Assembly (NCBI RefSeq): GCF_900230195.1
Contig: NZ_OCNE01000025.1
Span: 1 to 64,000, forward strand
Source: Streptomyces zhaozhouensis
Lineage (GTDB): Bacteria; Actinomycetota; Actinomycetes; Streptomycetales; Streptomycetaceae
Direction of reading: 5' to 3'
DNA: 64,000 bases
Position numbers and translations under genes: made by a program. Positions within the stretch are counted from its first letter, which is position 1. Each line of letters starts with the position of its first letter. Under the pieces are notes generated by a model. That model saw only the letters and a program-made list of their open reading frames with translations. It was not told the origin of the DNA and ran no database searches. This document shows, piece by piece, positions 44,399-52,591 of this stretch.

Positions 44399-44637
44399 GA
44401 CGTGCCCGGTCGATCATGTGACTACCGCGCGCGGCCGGCCCCGGGCCGTGCCCCCTGGAAGGGTGGCGGTTCCCACCGTTGCGATCACCCTCCGGTGTTG
44501 AATCCTCGACGCTCCGTCACTCCGCCTCTGAGCTGCGGTGACACCGCCCCGCACCGCACCGGGACTGCGCCGAACGGCCGTCCGGACGGCTCCCGGGCGG
44601 GATGCGCCGCGCCGCGGGCTGCCCTTGGCTCGGGGAC

Positions 44638-45393
44638 ATGAGCAACGCCCGGAACACCTGGAGAAACGGTCAGCCCCTCGTCGCCCTCCTCAACCGGCGG
44701 CTCGTCCGCCCCCTGGCCGCCCTGCGGCCGTCCCGCCGCCCGGGACGATGGGCCGCGGGCTGCGCCCTGCTCGGAGCGGTGGCGATAACGGGCCCGTGGG
44801 CGGTGACCGCCCTCGGACAGGAGGAACGCCCCGAGGCGCGCACCGCCGAGATCGACCAGTTCCTCGGCGGCATCGGCGACGCGGCGGTCAGCGGCCCGCG
44901 CGGACTGGGGCCCTACTACGGGGCGTTGACCGAGCGGGGCGGAAGCGAACCGTTCCACCCCTGGTACTGGCACCCGCTGGCCTCCGACGACTGGGCGATG
45001 CCGGTCACCGGCTACCCGGTCTCCGCCGCCTACGGCACCCCCGGGGGCTGGGCCGCCGGGTATCACACGGGCGTGGACTTCGCCGTCCCCGTCGGTACCC
45101 CGATCCACTCGGTGGGCCCGGGCTGGGTCATCGAGACCGGCCACTCGGGCGACTACGGCAACGCCGTGACCGTCGCCATGGACGACGGGCACTTCGCGCT
45201 CTACGCCCATCTCGACTCGATCGCGGTCGAGCCGGGCCAGCGCGTCACCGCCGAGAGCTGGCTCGGCGACTCCGGCAACACCGGCCGCTCCACCGGCCCC
45301 CACCTCCACTTCGAGGTGCGCACCAGCAACGTCTACGGCAGCGACATCGACCCCCTCGGCTACCTCGCCGCCCACGGCGTCGACACCCGCTGA
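44638..45393 (+). CDS. M23-family metallopeptidase (LytM-type), exported
   Basis: 251 residues. A basic cytoplasmic start is followed by an uncleaved or cleaved signal segment (AAGCALLGAVAITGPWAVTA) and a short linker, then the M23 fold: YHTGVDFAVPVGTPIHSVGP, LYAHLDSI and HLHFEVR. These give the zinc ligands His and Asp and the catalytic His residues, so it should cleave peptidoglycan cross-bridges. No LysM or SH3 cell-wall-binding domain is present. ATG 44638 follows GGGGA. The 240 bases upstream are free of genes and should hold the promoter. Confidence 0.9.
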   Translation: MSNARNTWRNGQPLVALLNRRLVRPLAALRPSRRPGRWAAGCALLGAVAITGPWAVTALGQEERPEARTAEIDQFLGGIGDAAVSGPRGLGPYYGALTERGGSEPFHPWYWHPLASDDWAMPVTGYPVSAAYGTPGGWAAGYHTGVDFAVPVGTPIHSVGPGWVIETGHSGDYGNAVTVAMDDGHFALYAHLDSIAVEPGQRVTAESWLGDSGNTGRSTGPHLHFEVRTSNVYGSDIDPLGYLAAHGVDTR

Positions 45394-45449
45394 GGCGCTG
45401 CCGCCGGGCTGACGGCGGGGGCGACCACCCGGCTCACCGGCACGGCATC

Positions 45450-45571
45450 GTGGTCGTCCGCGCCCCGCCACTCATGCACCGCGCGGTTCCTCGCGCCCCT
45501 GAGCCGCCCGCCGGCCCTGGGGGCGCGGGGAACCGCGCGGGCGACCGTGCGCCGGGGCGCGGACGAACGAC
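45450..45571. repeat. Dispersed Streptomyces palindromic repeat, copy 2
   Basis: Nested palindrome. The outer arms GGTCGTCCGCGCCCCG (45452-45467) and CGGGGCGCGGACGAACGA (45553-45570) enclose the inner arms GCGCGGTTCCTCGCGCCCCT (45481-45500) and GGGGCGCGGGGAACCGCGC (45520-45538). The same words as copy 1 occur in another order. It lies between convergent genes and touches the stop of the acyltransferase gene. Confidence 0.7.
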
Positions 45572-46713
45572 TACCGCGCCCGCGCCGTTGGGGCGTCCGC
45601 CCCCGCGTCACGAGGCGCGCGGTCGAAGAGCCAGTCCAGCCGCGGCTCCACCATGAAGCGGAAGACGCGACGCACCGGCGCCGTGCACAGCAGCGTGACC
45701 ACCACCGCCCCGATCGCCGTCACCGCGAGCTGACCGGCGGGGGTCGCCACCCAGGACACCTCGTACCAGTCCCACCAACGCGAGGACTTCACCACGAACC
45801 CGTGCAAGAGGAAGCCGTACATGGTCCCCGCGCCCAGCGCCGTGAACCAGCGCCGGCCGGAGGGCACCCAGGACAGGAAGCAGACGGTCAGCACCAGCCC
45901 GCAGCCGAAGAGCGCCAGGCTCATCACCACGCCGGCCCACCACTCGAAGCCGAGGTCCTGCGCGGCGTAGGTCCGGTAGAACCAGCCCGCCTCCATCCGC
46001 GGCGCCGACCAGTACGCCGTGACCAGCGCGCACAGCGCGACCGGCAGCGCCGCCAGCCGCACCTCGCGCCGTTTGACCAGCGCGAAGTGTTCGGGGCGCA
46101 GCTTCATGCCGAGCACGAAGAACGGCAGCAGCTGGAGCACCCGCTGGATGTTGAGGTCGTTGCCCAGCGACGGGGCGAAGCTCGCCAGCGCGGCGACCGT
46201 CAGCGCGATCGGCATCGGCCAGCGCACCAGGTTCCACAGCGGTGCCGTGATCCGCCAGACGAAGAGCGCGATCAGGAACCAGGTCAGGTAGTAGGGGTCG
46301 AGCAGGGCGAAGGGGTGGTCCGGGTCGTCGGTGCCCCAGCGTTTGAAGAGCACATAGGCGACGCCGAAGACCAGGTACGGCACCAGCACGCCGCTGACCA
46401 GCCGCCGCAGCTGCTCGGGCCGGCCGGTGAAGTTCCGCGAGAAGTAGCCGGCGATGAGGATGAACGCCGGCATGTGGAACGCGTAGACCGCGTTGTACAG
46501 CGCGGCCAGCGTCCGGGAGTCGTCCCGCAGCGGCGCCCACGCGTGACCGACCGCGACCAGCACGATCGCCAGGTACTTGGCGTTGTCGAAGAAGGGGTCG
46601 CGCGTGTTGGCTCGGGCTTGACCGTCCGTGACTGTCGGTGGGGGGACAGCCTGCCTCGCCCGGTCCCGGGGCGTGGCGGCTCGTTGGTTACGGACCTGCA
46701 ACATTGTCCGCAC
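45571..46713 (-). CDS. Acyltransferase-3-family integral membrane protein
   Basis: 380 residues with about ten TM helices. The family start DPFFDNAKYLAIVLVAVGHA contains the conserved His, and LYNAVYAFHMPAFILIAGYF carries the second. The sequence resembles the O-acetyltransferase/fucose 4-O-acetylase subgroup, which acetylates extracellular sugars. The GTG at 46713 (VRTMLQVRN) is used here; ATG 46704 is an equally good start. The last 20 residues are polar and end in an Arg/Ala tail. The substrate is unknown and no other sugar genes are adjacent. Confidence 0.85.
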   Translation of the reverse strand: MRTMLQVRNQRAATPRDRARQAVPPPTVTDGQARANTRDPFFDNAKYLAIVLVAVGHAWAPLRDDSRTLAALYNAVYAFHMPAFILIAGYFSRNFTGRPEQLRRLVSGVLVPYLVFGVAYVLFKRWGTDDPDHPFALLDPYYLTWFLIALFVWRITAPLWNLVRWPMPIALTVAALASFAPSLGNDLNIQRVLQLLPFFVLGMKLRPEHFALVKRREVRLAALPVALCALVTAYWSAPRMEAGWFYRTYAAQDLGFEWWAGVVMSLALFGCGLVLTVCFLSWVPSGRRWFTALGAGTMYGFLLHGFVVKSSRWWDWYEVSWVATPAGQLAVTAIGAVVVTLLCTAPVRRVFRFMVEPRLDWLFDRAPRDAGADAPTARAR

Positions 46714-47179
46714 GATAGCGCTTCCTCAGCTCATCCGTACATTCGCCGAGCGGAATGCGGGAATCGTGAGAGGGATTCATCCGATGAAACGAGAGATCAC
46801 CCGTGGGGGAGGCGACGGCACCTGTCCTTGATGATGCGATTTGGCCGGATTAAATGGTGTGTTTCGCTCCGTCTGCCGGTCTCTCGCGGTCCGCGTCGTG
46901 TTCGACGAATGACACCGTCCGATGATCGGCCGGCGTGATCCCGAACACGGTTTACGGAGTGCGGGAATTGTGCGCGCGGGGCGTCGGCGGTGGCTAACGG
47001 AGCGATAACGGGCGGATCGCCGCCCAACCTCCCGGCGGCACCGCCCGATCGGGTCCGTCGGTTGGTCATCCGCCTCCACTGACCCGGTAGTTGATGGCAC
47101 GATGGTGCCTGCGGGGGTGCGGCGGCCGTGGTCAAGCCCCTGACGGAGCAGTGGCGACCTTCCGAAGGTGTGATCAGTT
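46714..47179. other. 466-base region without a gene
   Basis: The region between the divergent acyltransferase and small membrane protein genes. The stretch 46735-46900 is unusually AT-rich for this genome (for example GATTTGGCCGGATTAAATGG) and should hold the acyltransferase promoter. Possible frames in it lack codon bias. No tRNA, riboswitch or transposon end was seen. Confidence 0.5.
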
Positions 47180-47392
47180 GTGGTTATCTCGTTCTCTCTG
47201 GCCCTGCTGTTCGGCGTGATCATGTTCTTCATGATCCGGAGCGGGGCGGTCAAGTGGGGGCCGGCCATCGTGGCGATCCTCTTCGGCTTCTCCCTCGCCT
47301 CCACCGGCGCCGCCGACCCGATAAACGACTTCCTCCAGTCCGTCACCGACGGTGTCAACGAGGTCGACGACTCGATCAACAGCGCGCCCTGA
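47180..47392 (+). CDS. Small conserved membrane protein near tig
   Basis: 70 residues from GTG 47180. An N-terminal hydrophobic stretch (SFSLALLFGVIMFFMIRSG) and a second one (WGPAIVAILFGFSLASTG) form a TM hairpin, and the acidic C-terminal tail DPINDFLQSVTDGVNEVDDS is amphipathic. A terminator follows. I recall homologues in the same position in other Streptomyces genomes; no function is known. Confidence 0.75.
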   Translation: MVISFSLALLFGVIMFFMIRSGAVKWGPAIVAILFGFSLASTGAADPINDFLQSVTDGVNEVDDSINSAP

Positions 47393-47421
47393 GCGACGCG
47401 GTCGGCCTCCGGGAAGGCGAG

Positions 47422-47450
47422 GGCCCGGCTCCCCGCGGGGGGGCCGGGCC
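47422..47450 (+). terminator. Terminator after the small membrane protein gene
   Basis: GGCCCGGCTCCCC pairs with GGGGGGCCGGGCC apart from one base, across a short GCG-type loop, 30 bases after the stop. Confidence 0.65.
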
Positions 47451-47499
47451 GGTGTACGCGCCGGCCGGCGAAGCGCGCCGGGTGCGCGGGGGAGAGAAG

Positions 47500-47570
47500 A
47501 GCGGGCGACGGGAATCGAACCCGCGTAGCTGGTTTGGAAGACCAGGGCTCTACCATTGAGCTACGCCCGC
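47500..47570 (-). tRNA. tRNA-Gly (anticodon UCC)
   Basis: 71-base cloverleaf on the minus strand. The acceptor stem GCGGGCG pairs with CGCCCGC and the discriminator is T. The anticodon stem CTGGT/ACCAG encloses CTTCCAA (anticodon TCC), and the T arm is GCGGG-TTCGATT-CCCGT. No CCA is encoded. Confidence 0.97.
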
Positions 47571-47744
47571 GTGCCGGGGACGGAAGGCCGCGCTGGCCCG
47601 CGCGCCCGCTCCCCGGACAACTGGCATCGTACCAGCGCCCAAACCCCGCCCCGAGCCGGTGAGATCGCCGCCGACGCGGCACGGTACCGGGGGATGGCCC
47701 GTGCCTGCGGCCCTGTACCCTACGTATCGCGTCGTGAGCCACGA

Positions 47745-47821
47745 CGGGGTGTGGCGCAGCTTGGTAGCGCGTCCGCTTTGGGAGCGGAAGGTCGTCGGTT
47801 CGAATCCGGCCACCCCGACCA
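47745..47821 (+). tRNA. tRNA-Pro (anticodon UGG)
   Basis: A 74-base cloverleaf followed by an encoded CCA. The acceptor stem CGGGGTG pairs with CACCCCG and the discriminator is A. The anticodon stem TCCGC/GCGGA encloses TTTGGGA (anticodon TGG), and the T arm is GTCGG-TTCGAAT-CCGGC. It lies 100 bases upstream of tig on the same strand. Confidence 0.97.
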
Positions 47822-47921
47822 CGTACGATGACTCACCTGTGCGCCTGTGGTGTGTCCGACATATGGAGCGCTTCAGCGACGACCGCCTATCTCTCGATTG
47901 TCAGCCCCAAGGAGACCTACC

Positions 47922-49349
47922 GTGAAGAGCGCCGTGGAGACCCTGAACCCCACCCGGGTTCGGCTCACTGTCGAGGTGCCCTTCGAGGAGCTCAAGCCCA
48001 GCCTCGACGCGGCGTACCGGAAGATCAACCAGCAGGTCCAGGTGCCGGGCTTCCGCAAGGGGAAGATCCCCGCCCGCGTCATCGACCAGCGCTTCGGGCG
48101 GGCCGCCGTCCTTGAGGAAGCGGTCAACGACGCGCTGCCCAAGTTCTACACCGAGGCGGTCAACGAGGGCGAGCTGAACCCGCTGGGCCAGCCCGACGTC
48201 GACATCACCGACCTGAAGGACAACGAGACCCTGACGTTCACCGCCGAGGTGGACATCCGTCCCGAGCTGGAGATCCCGGACTACTCCGGCATCGAGGTCA
48301 CCGTGGACGCGGTCGAGGTCGCCGACGAGGACATCGACAAGGCCGTCGACCAGCTCCGCGAGCGCTTCGCCTCCACCACCGTCGTCGAGCGCGAGGCCGC
48401 CGACGGCGACGTCGTCAAGATCGACCTGGAGGCCCGGGTCGACGGCGAGCTGCTGGAGGACGGCGTCGCGACCGGGGTGAACTACACGATCGGTTCCGGC
48501 CAGATGCTCGACGGCCTGGACGAGGCCGTCACCGGCCTCGCCGCCGGCGGCACCGCCACCTTCACCAGCGAGCTGAAGGGCGGCTCCGGCGCCGGCCAGG
48601 AGGCCGAGGTCAGCGTCTCCGTCGAGAGCGTCTCCTCCCGCGAGCTGCCCGAGCTGGACGACGACTTCGCCCAGCTGGCCAGCGAGTTCGACACCCTGGA
48701 GGCGCTGCGCGAGGACAGCCGCCGCCGGCTGAGCGAGGAGCGCACCTACCAGCAGGCCACCGAGGCCCAGGAGAAGGTGCTCGACGCCCTGCTGGAGCTG
48801 GTCGAGGTCCCGCTGCCCGAGAAGCTGCTCGCGGAGGAGATCAAGACCCGCAAGCACAACCTGGAGCACCACCAGCTGCCGCAGCTCGGCATGGACCTGG
48901 ACGCCTACCTCAAGCTCCAGGAGAAGACCGCCGAGGAGTTCGACGACGAGCTGCGGGAGCAGGCGGAGAAGGGCATCCGCACCCAGTTCGTGCTGGACGA
49001 GATCGCCCGCCGCGACGAGCTCAACGTGAGCCAGGAGGAGCTGACGGAGCACCTGGTGCGCCGCGCCCAGTCCTCCGGCATGAGCCCCGACCAGTTCGCC
49101 AAGGCCGTCGTCGAGGGCAACCAGGTCTCGATGCTGGTCGGCGAGGTCAGCCGCGGCAAGGCGCTCGCCTCCGTCGTCGAGTCCGCCACCGTGAAGGACA
49201 CCAACGGTGAGGTCGTCGACCTGGAGGACGAGGACGAGACCGAGGGCGAGGAGGCCGGCGGGACCGCCGACGCCGTCGCCGAGGCCGCGGAGGCGAACGA
49301 GGCCGCCACGACCGGCGAGCAGGGCGACGCGAAGTCCAACGAGAGCTGA
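47922..49349 (+). CDS. tig: Trigger factor (ribosome-associated chaperone and prolyl isomerase)
   Basis: 475 residues. The N-terminal ribosome-binding domain has the signature VPGFRKGKIPARVI. A central FKBP-type isomerase domain (GDVVKIDLEARVDGELLEDG, MLDGLDEAVTGLAAGGT) is followed by the helical chaperone domain and a C-terminal acidic tail of about 50 residues (DLEDEDETEGEEAGG), longer than in most bacteria. The start is GTG 47922 (VKSAVETLNPTRVRLTV) with AAGGAG eight bases upstream; earlier codons in frame are not family-like. It precedes the clp genes, the standard order, but a strong terminator separates them. Confidence 0.95.
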   Translation: MKSAVETLNPTRVRLTVEVPFEELKPSLDAAYRKINQQVQVPGFRKGKIPARVIDQRFGRAAVLEEAVNDALPKFYTEAVNEGELNPLGQPDVDITDLKDNETLTFTAEVDIRPELEIPDYSGIEVTVDAVEVADEDIDKAVDQLRERFASTTVVEREAADGDVVKIDLEARVDGELLEDGVATGVNYTIGSGQMLDGLDEAVTGLAAGGTATFTSELKGGSGAGQEAEVSVSVESVSSRELPELDDDFAQLASEFDTLEALREDSRRRLSEERTYQQATEAQEKVLDALLELVEVPLPEKLLAEEIKTRKHNLEHHQLPQLGMDLDAYLKLQEKTAEEFDDELREQAEKGIRTQFVLDEIARRDELNVSQEELTEHLVRRAQSSGMSPDQFAKAVVEGNQVSMLVGEVSRGKALASVVESATVKDTNGEVVDLEDEDETEGEEAGGTADAVAEAAEANEAATTGEQGDAKSNES

Positions 49350-49369
49350 GCGGGCCCCAGTCACACCAC

Positions 49370-49408
49370 GGAAGGGGGCCGGACGCCGTGCGCGTCCGGC
49401 CCCCTTCC
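49370..49408 (+). terminator. tig terminator
   Basis: GGAAGGGGGCCGGACGC pairs perfectly with GCGTCCGGCCCCCTTCC across a five-base loop, 21 bases after the tig stop. Confidence 0.9.
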
Positions 49409-49496
49409 CGCACCCCGCGCCCCTTCCCCGGGCGGCCCCGGCGGACTCACCGTCAGCGCGCCGCCGCCCCGTTACCGCCCGGGAGGGGCGACCCTG

Positions 49497-49510
49497 CGCT
49501 CACAGCGAAC
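49497..49510 (-). promoter_or_regulatory. ClgR-type activator site upstream of clpP1
   Basis: On the minus strand this reads GTTCGC-TGTGA-GCG, matching the ClgR consensus GTTCGC-N5-GCG. It lies 122-135 bases before the clpP1 start and just upstream of a possible promoter. Confidence 0.7.
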
Positions 49511-49522
49511 AGTTCCCTGGTC

Positions 49523-49549
49523 GGGATGGGTCTGTCGGAGCCGCGCGTT
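49523..49549 (+). promoter_or_regulatory. SigR-like promoter of clpP1
   Basis: GGGAT-N19-GTT differs from the SigR consensus GGAAT-N18/19-GTT at one base. A housekeeping-type -10 (TAGGGT, 49549-49554) overlaps its right end. The ClgR site lies directly upstream. Confidence 0.45.
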
Positions 49550-49631
49550 AGGGTCCCTAGAAACACGCCAGAAGTCGAGTGACGGCCGGGCACACGTGGC
49601 CTGGACCGTCCAGGAATGAGCAGGTGGATAC

Positions 49632-50246
49632 GTGACGCTCTTGATGCCCTCCGCCGCAGCGGAGCCGACAAGCGGCAGCCTCGGCGATCAGGTCTACAAC
49701 CGGCTGCTCGACGAGCGCATCATCTTCCTGGGTCAGCCGGTGGACGATGACATCGCCAACCGGATCACGGCGCAGCTGCTGCTGCTCGCGGCCGATCCGG
49801 ACAAGGACATCTATCTCTACATCAACAGCCCCGGCGGCTCGATCTCGGCCGGCATGGCGATCTACGACACCATGCAGTACGTCAAGAACGACGTGGTCAC
49901 CATCGCCATGGGCCTGGCGGCGTCGATGGGCCAGTTCCTGCTGACGGCGGGCGCCCCCGGCAAGCGCTACGCGCTGCCCAACGCCGAGGTGCTGATCCAC
50001 CAGCCGTCCGCCGGACTGGCCGGCTCCGCCTCGGACATCAAGATCCACGCGGAGCAGCTGCTGCGCACCAAGCGGAAGATGGCCAAGCTCTCGGCCGAGC
50101 ACTCGGGCGTCTCCGAGGAGCAGTGGGAGCGCGACGCGGACCGGGACCGCTGGTTCTCCGCCGAGGAGGCGCGGGACTACGGCCTGCTGGACCGGGTCAT
50201 CGCCAGCGCGTCGGACATCACGGGTGGCGGCGGCACGGGCGCCTGA
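49632..50246 (+). CDS. clpP1: ATP-dependent Clp protease proteolytic subunit ClpP1
   Basis: 204 residues from GTG 49632 (ATG 49644 is possible). It is a serine peptidase subunit that forms mixed tetradecamers with ClpP2. Ser98 (GLAASMGQ), His123 (VLIHQP) and an Asp in the helix after ERDADRDRW form the triad. YLYINSPGGSISAGMAIYDT is the family substrate-binding strand. It regulates turnover of developmental and stress proteins. The 71 bases before clpP2 have no terminator, so the two are one operon. Confidence 0.96.
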   Translation: MTLLMPSAAAEPTSGSLGDQVYNRLLDERIIFLGQPVDDDIANRITAQLLLLAADPDKDIYLYINSPGGSISAGMAIYDTMQYVKNDVVTIAMGLAASMGQFLLTAGAPGKRYALPNAEVLIHQPSAGLAGSASDIKIHAEQLLRTKRKMAKLSAEHSGVSEEQWERDADRDRWFSAEEARDYGLLDRVIASASDITGGGGTGA

Positions 50247-50317
50247 GTCCGGCCGATCACCAGCACCGACGCCCGCTGTCCCGTTCGCAAGCCTAGACCA
50301 AGGCGGTACACACACCG

Positions 50318-50968
50318 ATGAAGAAGTTCCCAGGCTCCGGCCTCTACGACCGTCTGCCGGCCGAGTCCCGTTACGTGATCCCGCGCTTCGTCGAGCGCAC
50401 CTCGCAGGGCGTGCGCGAGTACGACCCGTACGCGAAGCTCTTCGAGGAGGGCGTGATCTTCCTCGGCGTGCAGATCGACGACGCCTCGGCGAACGACGTG
50501 ATGGCCCAGCTGCTCTGCCTGGAGTCCATCGACCCGGACCGCGACATCCAGATCTACATCAACAGCCCGGGTGGCTCGTTCACGGCGCTGACCGCGATCT
50601 ACGACACCATGGTCTTCGTCAAGCCGGACATCCAGACGGTCTGCATGGGCCAGGCCGCCTCGGCCGCCGCCGTGCTGCTGGCCGCCGGCACCCCCGGCAA
50701 GCGGATGGCCCTGCCGAACTCGCGGGTCCTGATCCACCAGCCGTACTCCGAGACCGGCCGCGGCCAGGTCTCGGACCTGGAGATCGCCGCGCGCGAGGTC
50801 CAGCGGATGCGCACCCAGCTTGAGGAGATGCTCGCCAAGCACTCCACCAAGCCGATCGAGCAGATCCGCGACGACATCGAGCGCGACAAGATCCTCACCG
50901 CGGGTGAGGCCGTCGACTACGGCCTGATCGACCAGATCATCACCACCCGCACGTCCACGGCCGAATAG
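50318..50968 (+). CDS. clpP2: ATP-dependent Clp protease proteolytic subunit ClpP2
   Basis: 216 residues. The triad Ser115 (GQAASA) and His140 (LIHQPY) is intact, with the Asp in the helix after IERDKILTAGEA. IYINSPGGSFTALTAIYDTM gives the peptide-binding strand. The N-terminal extension of about 30 residues is a propeptide type region found in actinobacterial ClpP2. It is the ring that docks ClpX or ClpC1 in actinobacteria. It is cotranscribed with clpP1, and a hairpin separates it from clpX. Confidence 0.96.
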   Translation: MKKFPGSGLYDRLPAESRYVIPRFVERTSQGVREYDPYAKLFEEGVIFLGVQIDDASANDVMAQLLCLESIDPDRDIQIYINSPGGSFTALTAIYDTMVFVKPDIQTVCMGQAASAAAVLLAAGTPGKRMALPNSRVLIHQPYSETGRGQVSDLEIAAREVQRMRTQLEEMLAKHSTKPIEQIRDDIERDKILTAGEAVDYGLIDQIITTRTSTAE

Positions 50969-51020
50969 GCCACCGTCGGTACCTGTGCCGGACACCACAT
51001 TCGGCACGTGAAACGGCTCT

Positions 51021-51071
51021 GTCCCCTTTGACGGGAAGGCCCCGCCCAGGGGGATTCCCGTCAAGGGGGAC
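51021..51071 (+). terminator. Terminator between clpP2 and clpX
   Basis: GTCCCCTTTGACGGGAA pairs with TTCCCGTCAAGGGGGAC with one mismatch in 17, across a 17-base loop, 52 bases after the clpP2 stop. It separates the clpP1P2 unit from clpX. Confidence 0.85.
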
Positions 51072-51160
51072 CAATCCACCGGGCCAACGAGGTACCGTCG
51101 TCTTCTGTAAGCACTCGGCACCGTCACCCCGGCGGTGCGCAGTCGAAGGGGAAGCACCTC

Positions 51161-52456
51161 GTGGCACGCATCGGTGATGGCGGCGATCTGCTCAAGTGCT
51201 CGTTCTGCGGCAAGAGTCAGAAACAGGTAAAGAAGCTCATCGCGGGCCCGGGGGTCTATATCTGCGACGAGTGTATTGATCTCTGCAACGAGATCATCGA
51301 GGAGGAGCTGGCGGAATCGCCGGACTCCGACCTCGGGGAGCTGCCCAAGCCGAGGGAGATCTACGACTTCCTCGAAAGCTATGTGGTCGGCCAGGAGGAC
51401 GCGAAGAAGGCGCTCTCCGTCGCCGTGTACAACCACTACAAGCGGGTGCGGGCCAGCGACTCCCACGCCTCGCGCGACGAGGAGATCGAGCTCTCCAAGT
51501 CGAACATCCTGCTGCTCGGCCCCACGGGCTCGGGCAAGACCCTGCTGGCGCAGACCCTCGCCAGGATGCTGAACGTCCCGTTCGCCATCACCGACGCGAC
51601 CGCCCTCACCGAGGCCGGCTACGTGGGCGAGGACGTGGAGAACATCCTGCTCAAGCTCATCCAGGCGGCCGACTACGACATCAAGAAGGCCGAGCAGGGG
51701 ATCATCTACATCGACGAGATCGACAAGGTCGCGCGCAAGAGCGAGAACCCGTCGATCACCCGCGACGTCTCGGGCGAGGGCGTCCAGCAGGCCCTGCTCA
51801 AGATCCTGGAGGGCACCACGGCGGCCGTGCCGCCGCAGGGCGGGCGCAAGCACCCGCACCAGGAGTTCCTCCAGATCGACACGTCCAACGTGCTCTTCAT
51901 CGTCGGCGGCGCCTTCGCCGGCCTCGACGACATCATCAGGGCCCGCTCCGGCGCCCGGGGCATCGGCTTCGGCGCCGACATCCGTTCCAAGCGGGAGCGG
52001 GACAGCGCGGGGCTGCTGACCGAGGCGCTCCCCGAGGACCTGGTCAAGTACGGGATGATCCCCGAGTTCATCGGCCGGCTGCCCGTGATCACCTCGGTGC
52101 ACAACCTGGACCGCGAGGCGCTGCTGCGCATCCTCGTCGAGCCGAGGAACGCGCTGATCAAGCAGTACCAGCGCCTCTTCGAGCTGGACGGGGTGGAGCT
52201 GGAGTTCGACCTCCCGGCGCTGGAGGCCATCGCCGACCAGGCCATCCTCCGGGGCACCGGGGCGCGCGGCCTGCGGGCGATCATGGAGGAGGTGCTGATG
52301 TCCGTGATGTACGAGGTGCCGTCCCGGCAGGACGTCGGCCAGGTCGTGATCACGGAGGACGTGGTCCGCTCCAACGTGAACCCGACGCTGGTGCCCCGTT
52401 CCCGGCTCGCCAAGCAGCGGGACGCCTCCGTCCCGCCGCAGGAGAAGACCGCCTGA
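51161..52456 (+). CDS. clpX: ATP-dependent Clp protease ATPase subunit ClpX
   Basis: 431-residue AAA+ unfoldase. The N-terminal zinc-binding domain has Cys 13, 16, 35 and 38 (CSFCGKSQ...CDECID). The AAA+ core has Walker A GPTGSGKTLLAQ and Walker B IIYIDEIDK. The pore loop is in the motif GYVGED and the ClpP-docking IGF loop is in RGIGFGADIRSK. The C-terminal small domain ends in an extended tail with PPQEKTA. GTG 51161 lies behind GAAGGGGAAG. It has its own promoter region of about 90 bases and ends before a terminator. Confidence 0.97.
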   Translation: MARIGDGGDLLKCSFCGKSQKQVKKLIAGPGVYICDECIDLCNEIIEEELAESPDSDLGELPKPREIYDFLESYVVGQEDAKKALSVAVYNHYKRVRASDSHASRDEEIELSKSNILLLGPTGSGKTLLAQTLARMLNVPFAITDATALTEAGYVGEDVENILLKLIQAADYDIKKAEQGIIYIDEIDKVARKSENPSITRDVSGEGVQQALLKILEGTTAAVPPQGGRKHPHQEFLQIDTSNVLFIVGGAFAGLDDIIRARSGARGIGFGADIRSKRERDSAGLLTEALPEDLVKYGMIPEFIGRLPVITSVHNLDREALLRILVEPRNALIKQYQRLFELDGVELEFDLPALEAIADQAILRGTGARGLRAIMEEVLMSVMYEVPSRQDVGQVVITEDVVRSNVNPTLVPRSRLAKQRDASVPPQEKTA

Positions 52457-52527
52457 GACCGTCCGCGAACGGCGTGGGGCGCACGCGCGAGCGGCGCCAT
52501 CCCGCCGGAGAGCGGCCAGAGCGCCAC

Positions 52528-52565
52528 GGGAGGGGCCCCGGACCGACCGGTCCGGGGCCCCTCCC
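52528..52565. terminator. Bidirectional terminator between clpX and the Pro/Gln-rich membrane protein gene
   Basis: GGGAGGGGCCCCGGACC pairs perfectly with GGTCCGGGGCCCCTCCC across a four-base loop. GCTTCTTCTTCG follows as a T-rich tail for the plus strand. Confidence 0.9.
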
Positions 52566-52591
52566 GCTTCTTCTTCGTCAGCGGCGCCCGC

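Noticed and set aside
44399..44637. Possible c-di-AMP (ydaO-type) riboswitch upstream of the M23 peptidase gene
   Set aside because: Cell-wall hydrolase genes of Streptomyces often have one, but I could not find its conserved elements in these 239 bases.
46777..47742. Minus-strand frames in the region left of tRNA-Gly
   Set aside because: They run through the tRNA gene and a real small gene, and their composition is not protein-like.
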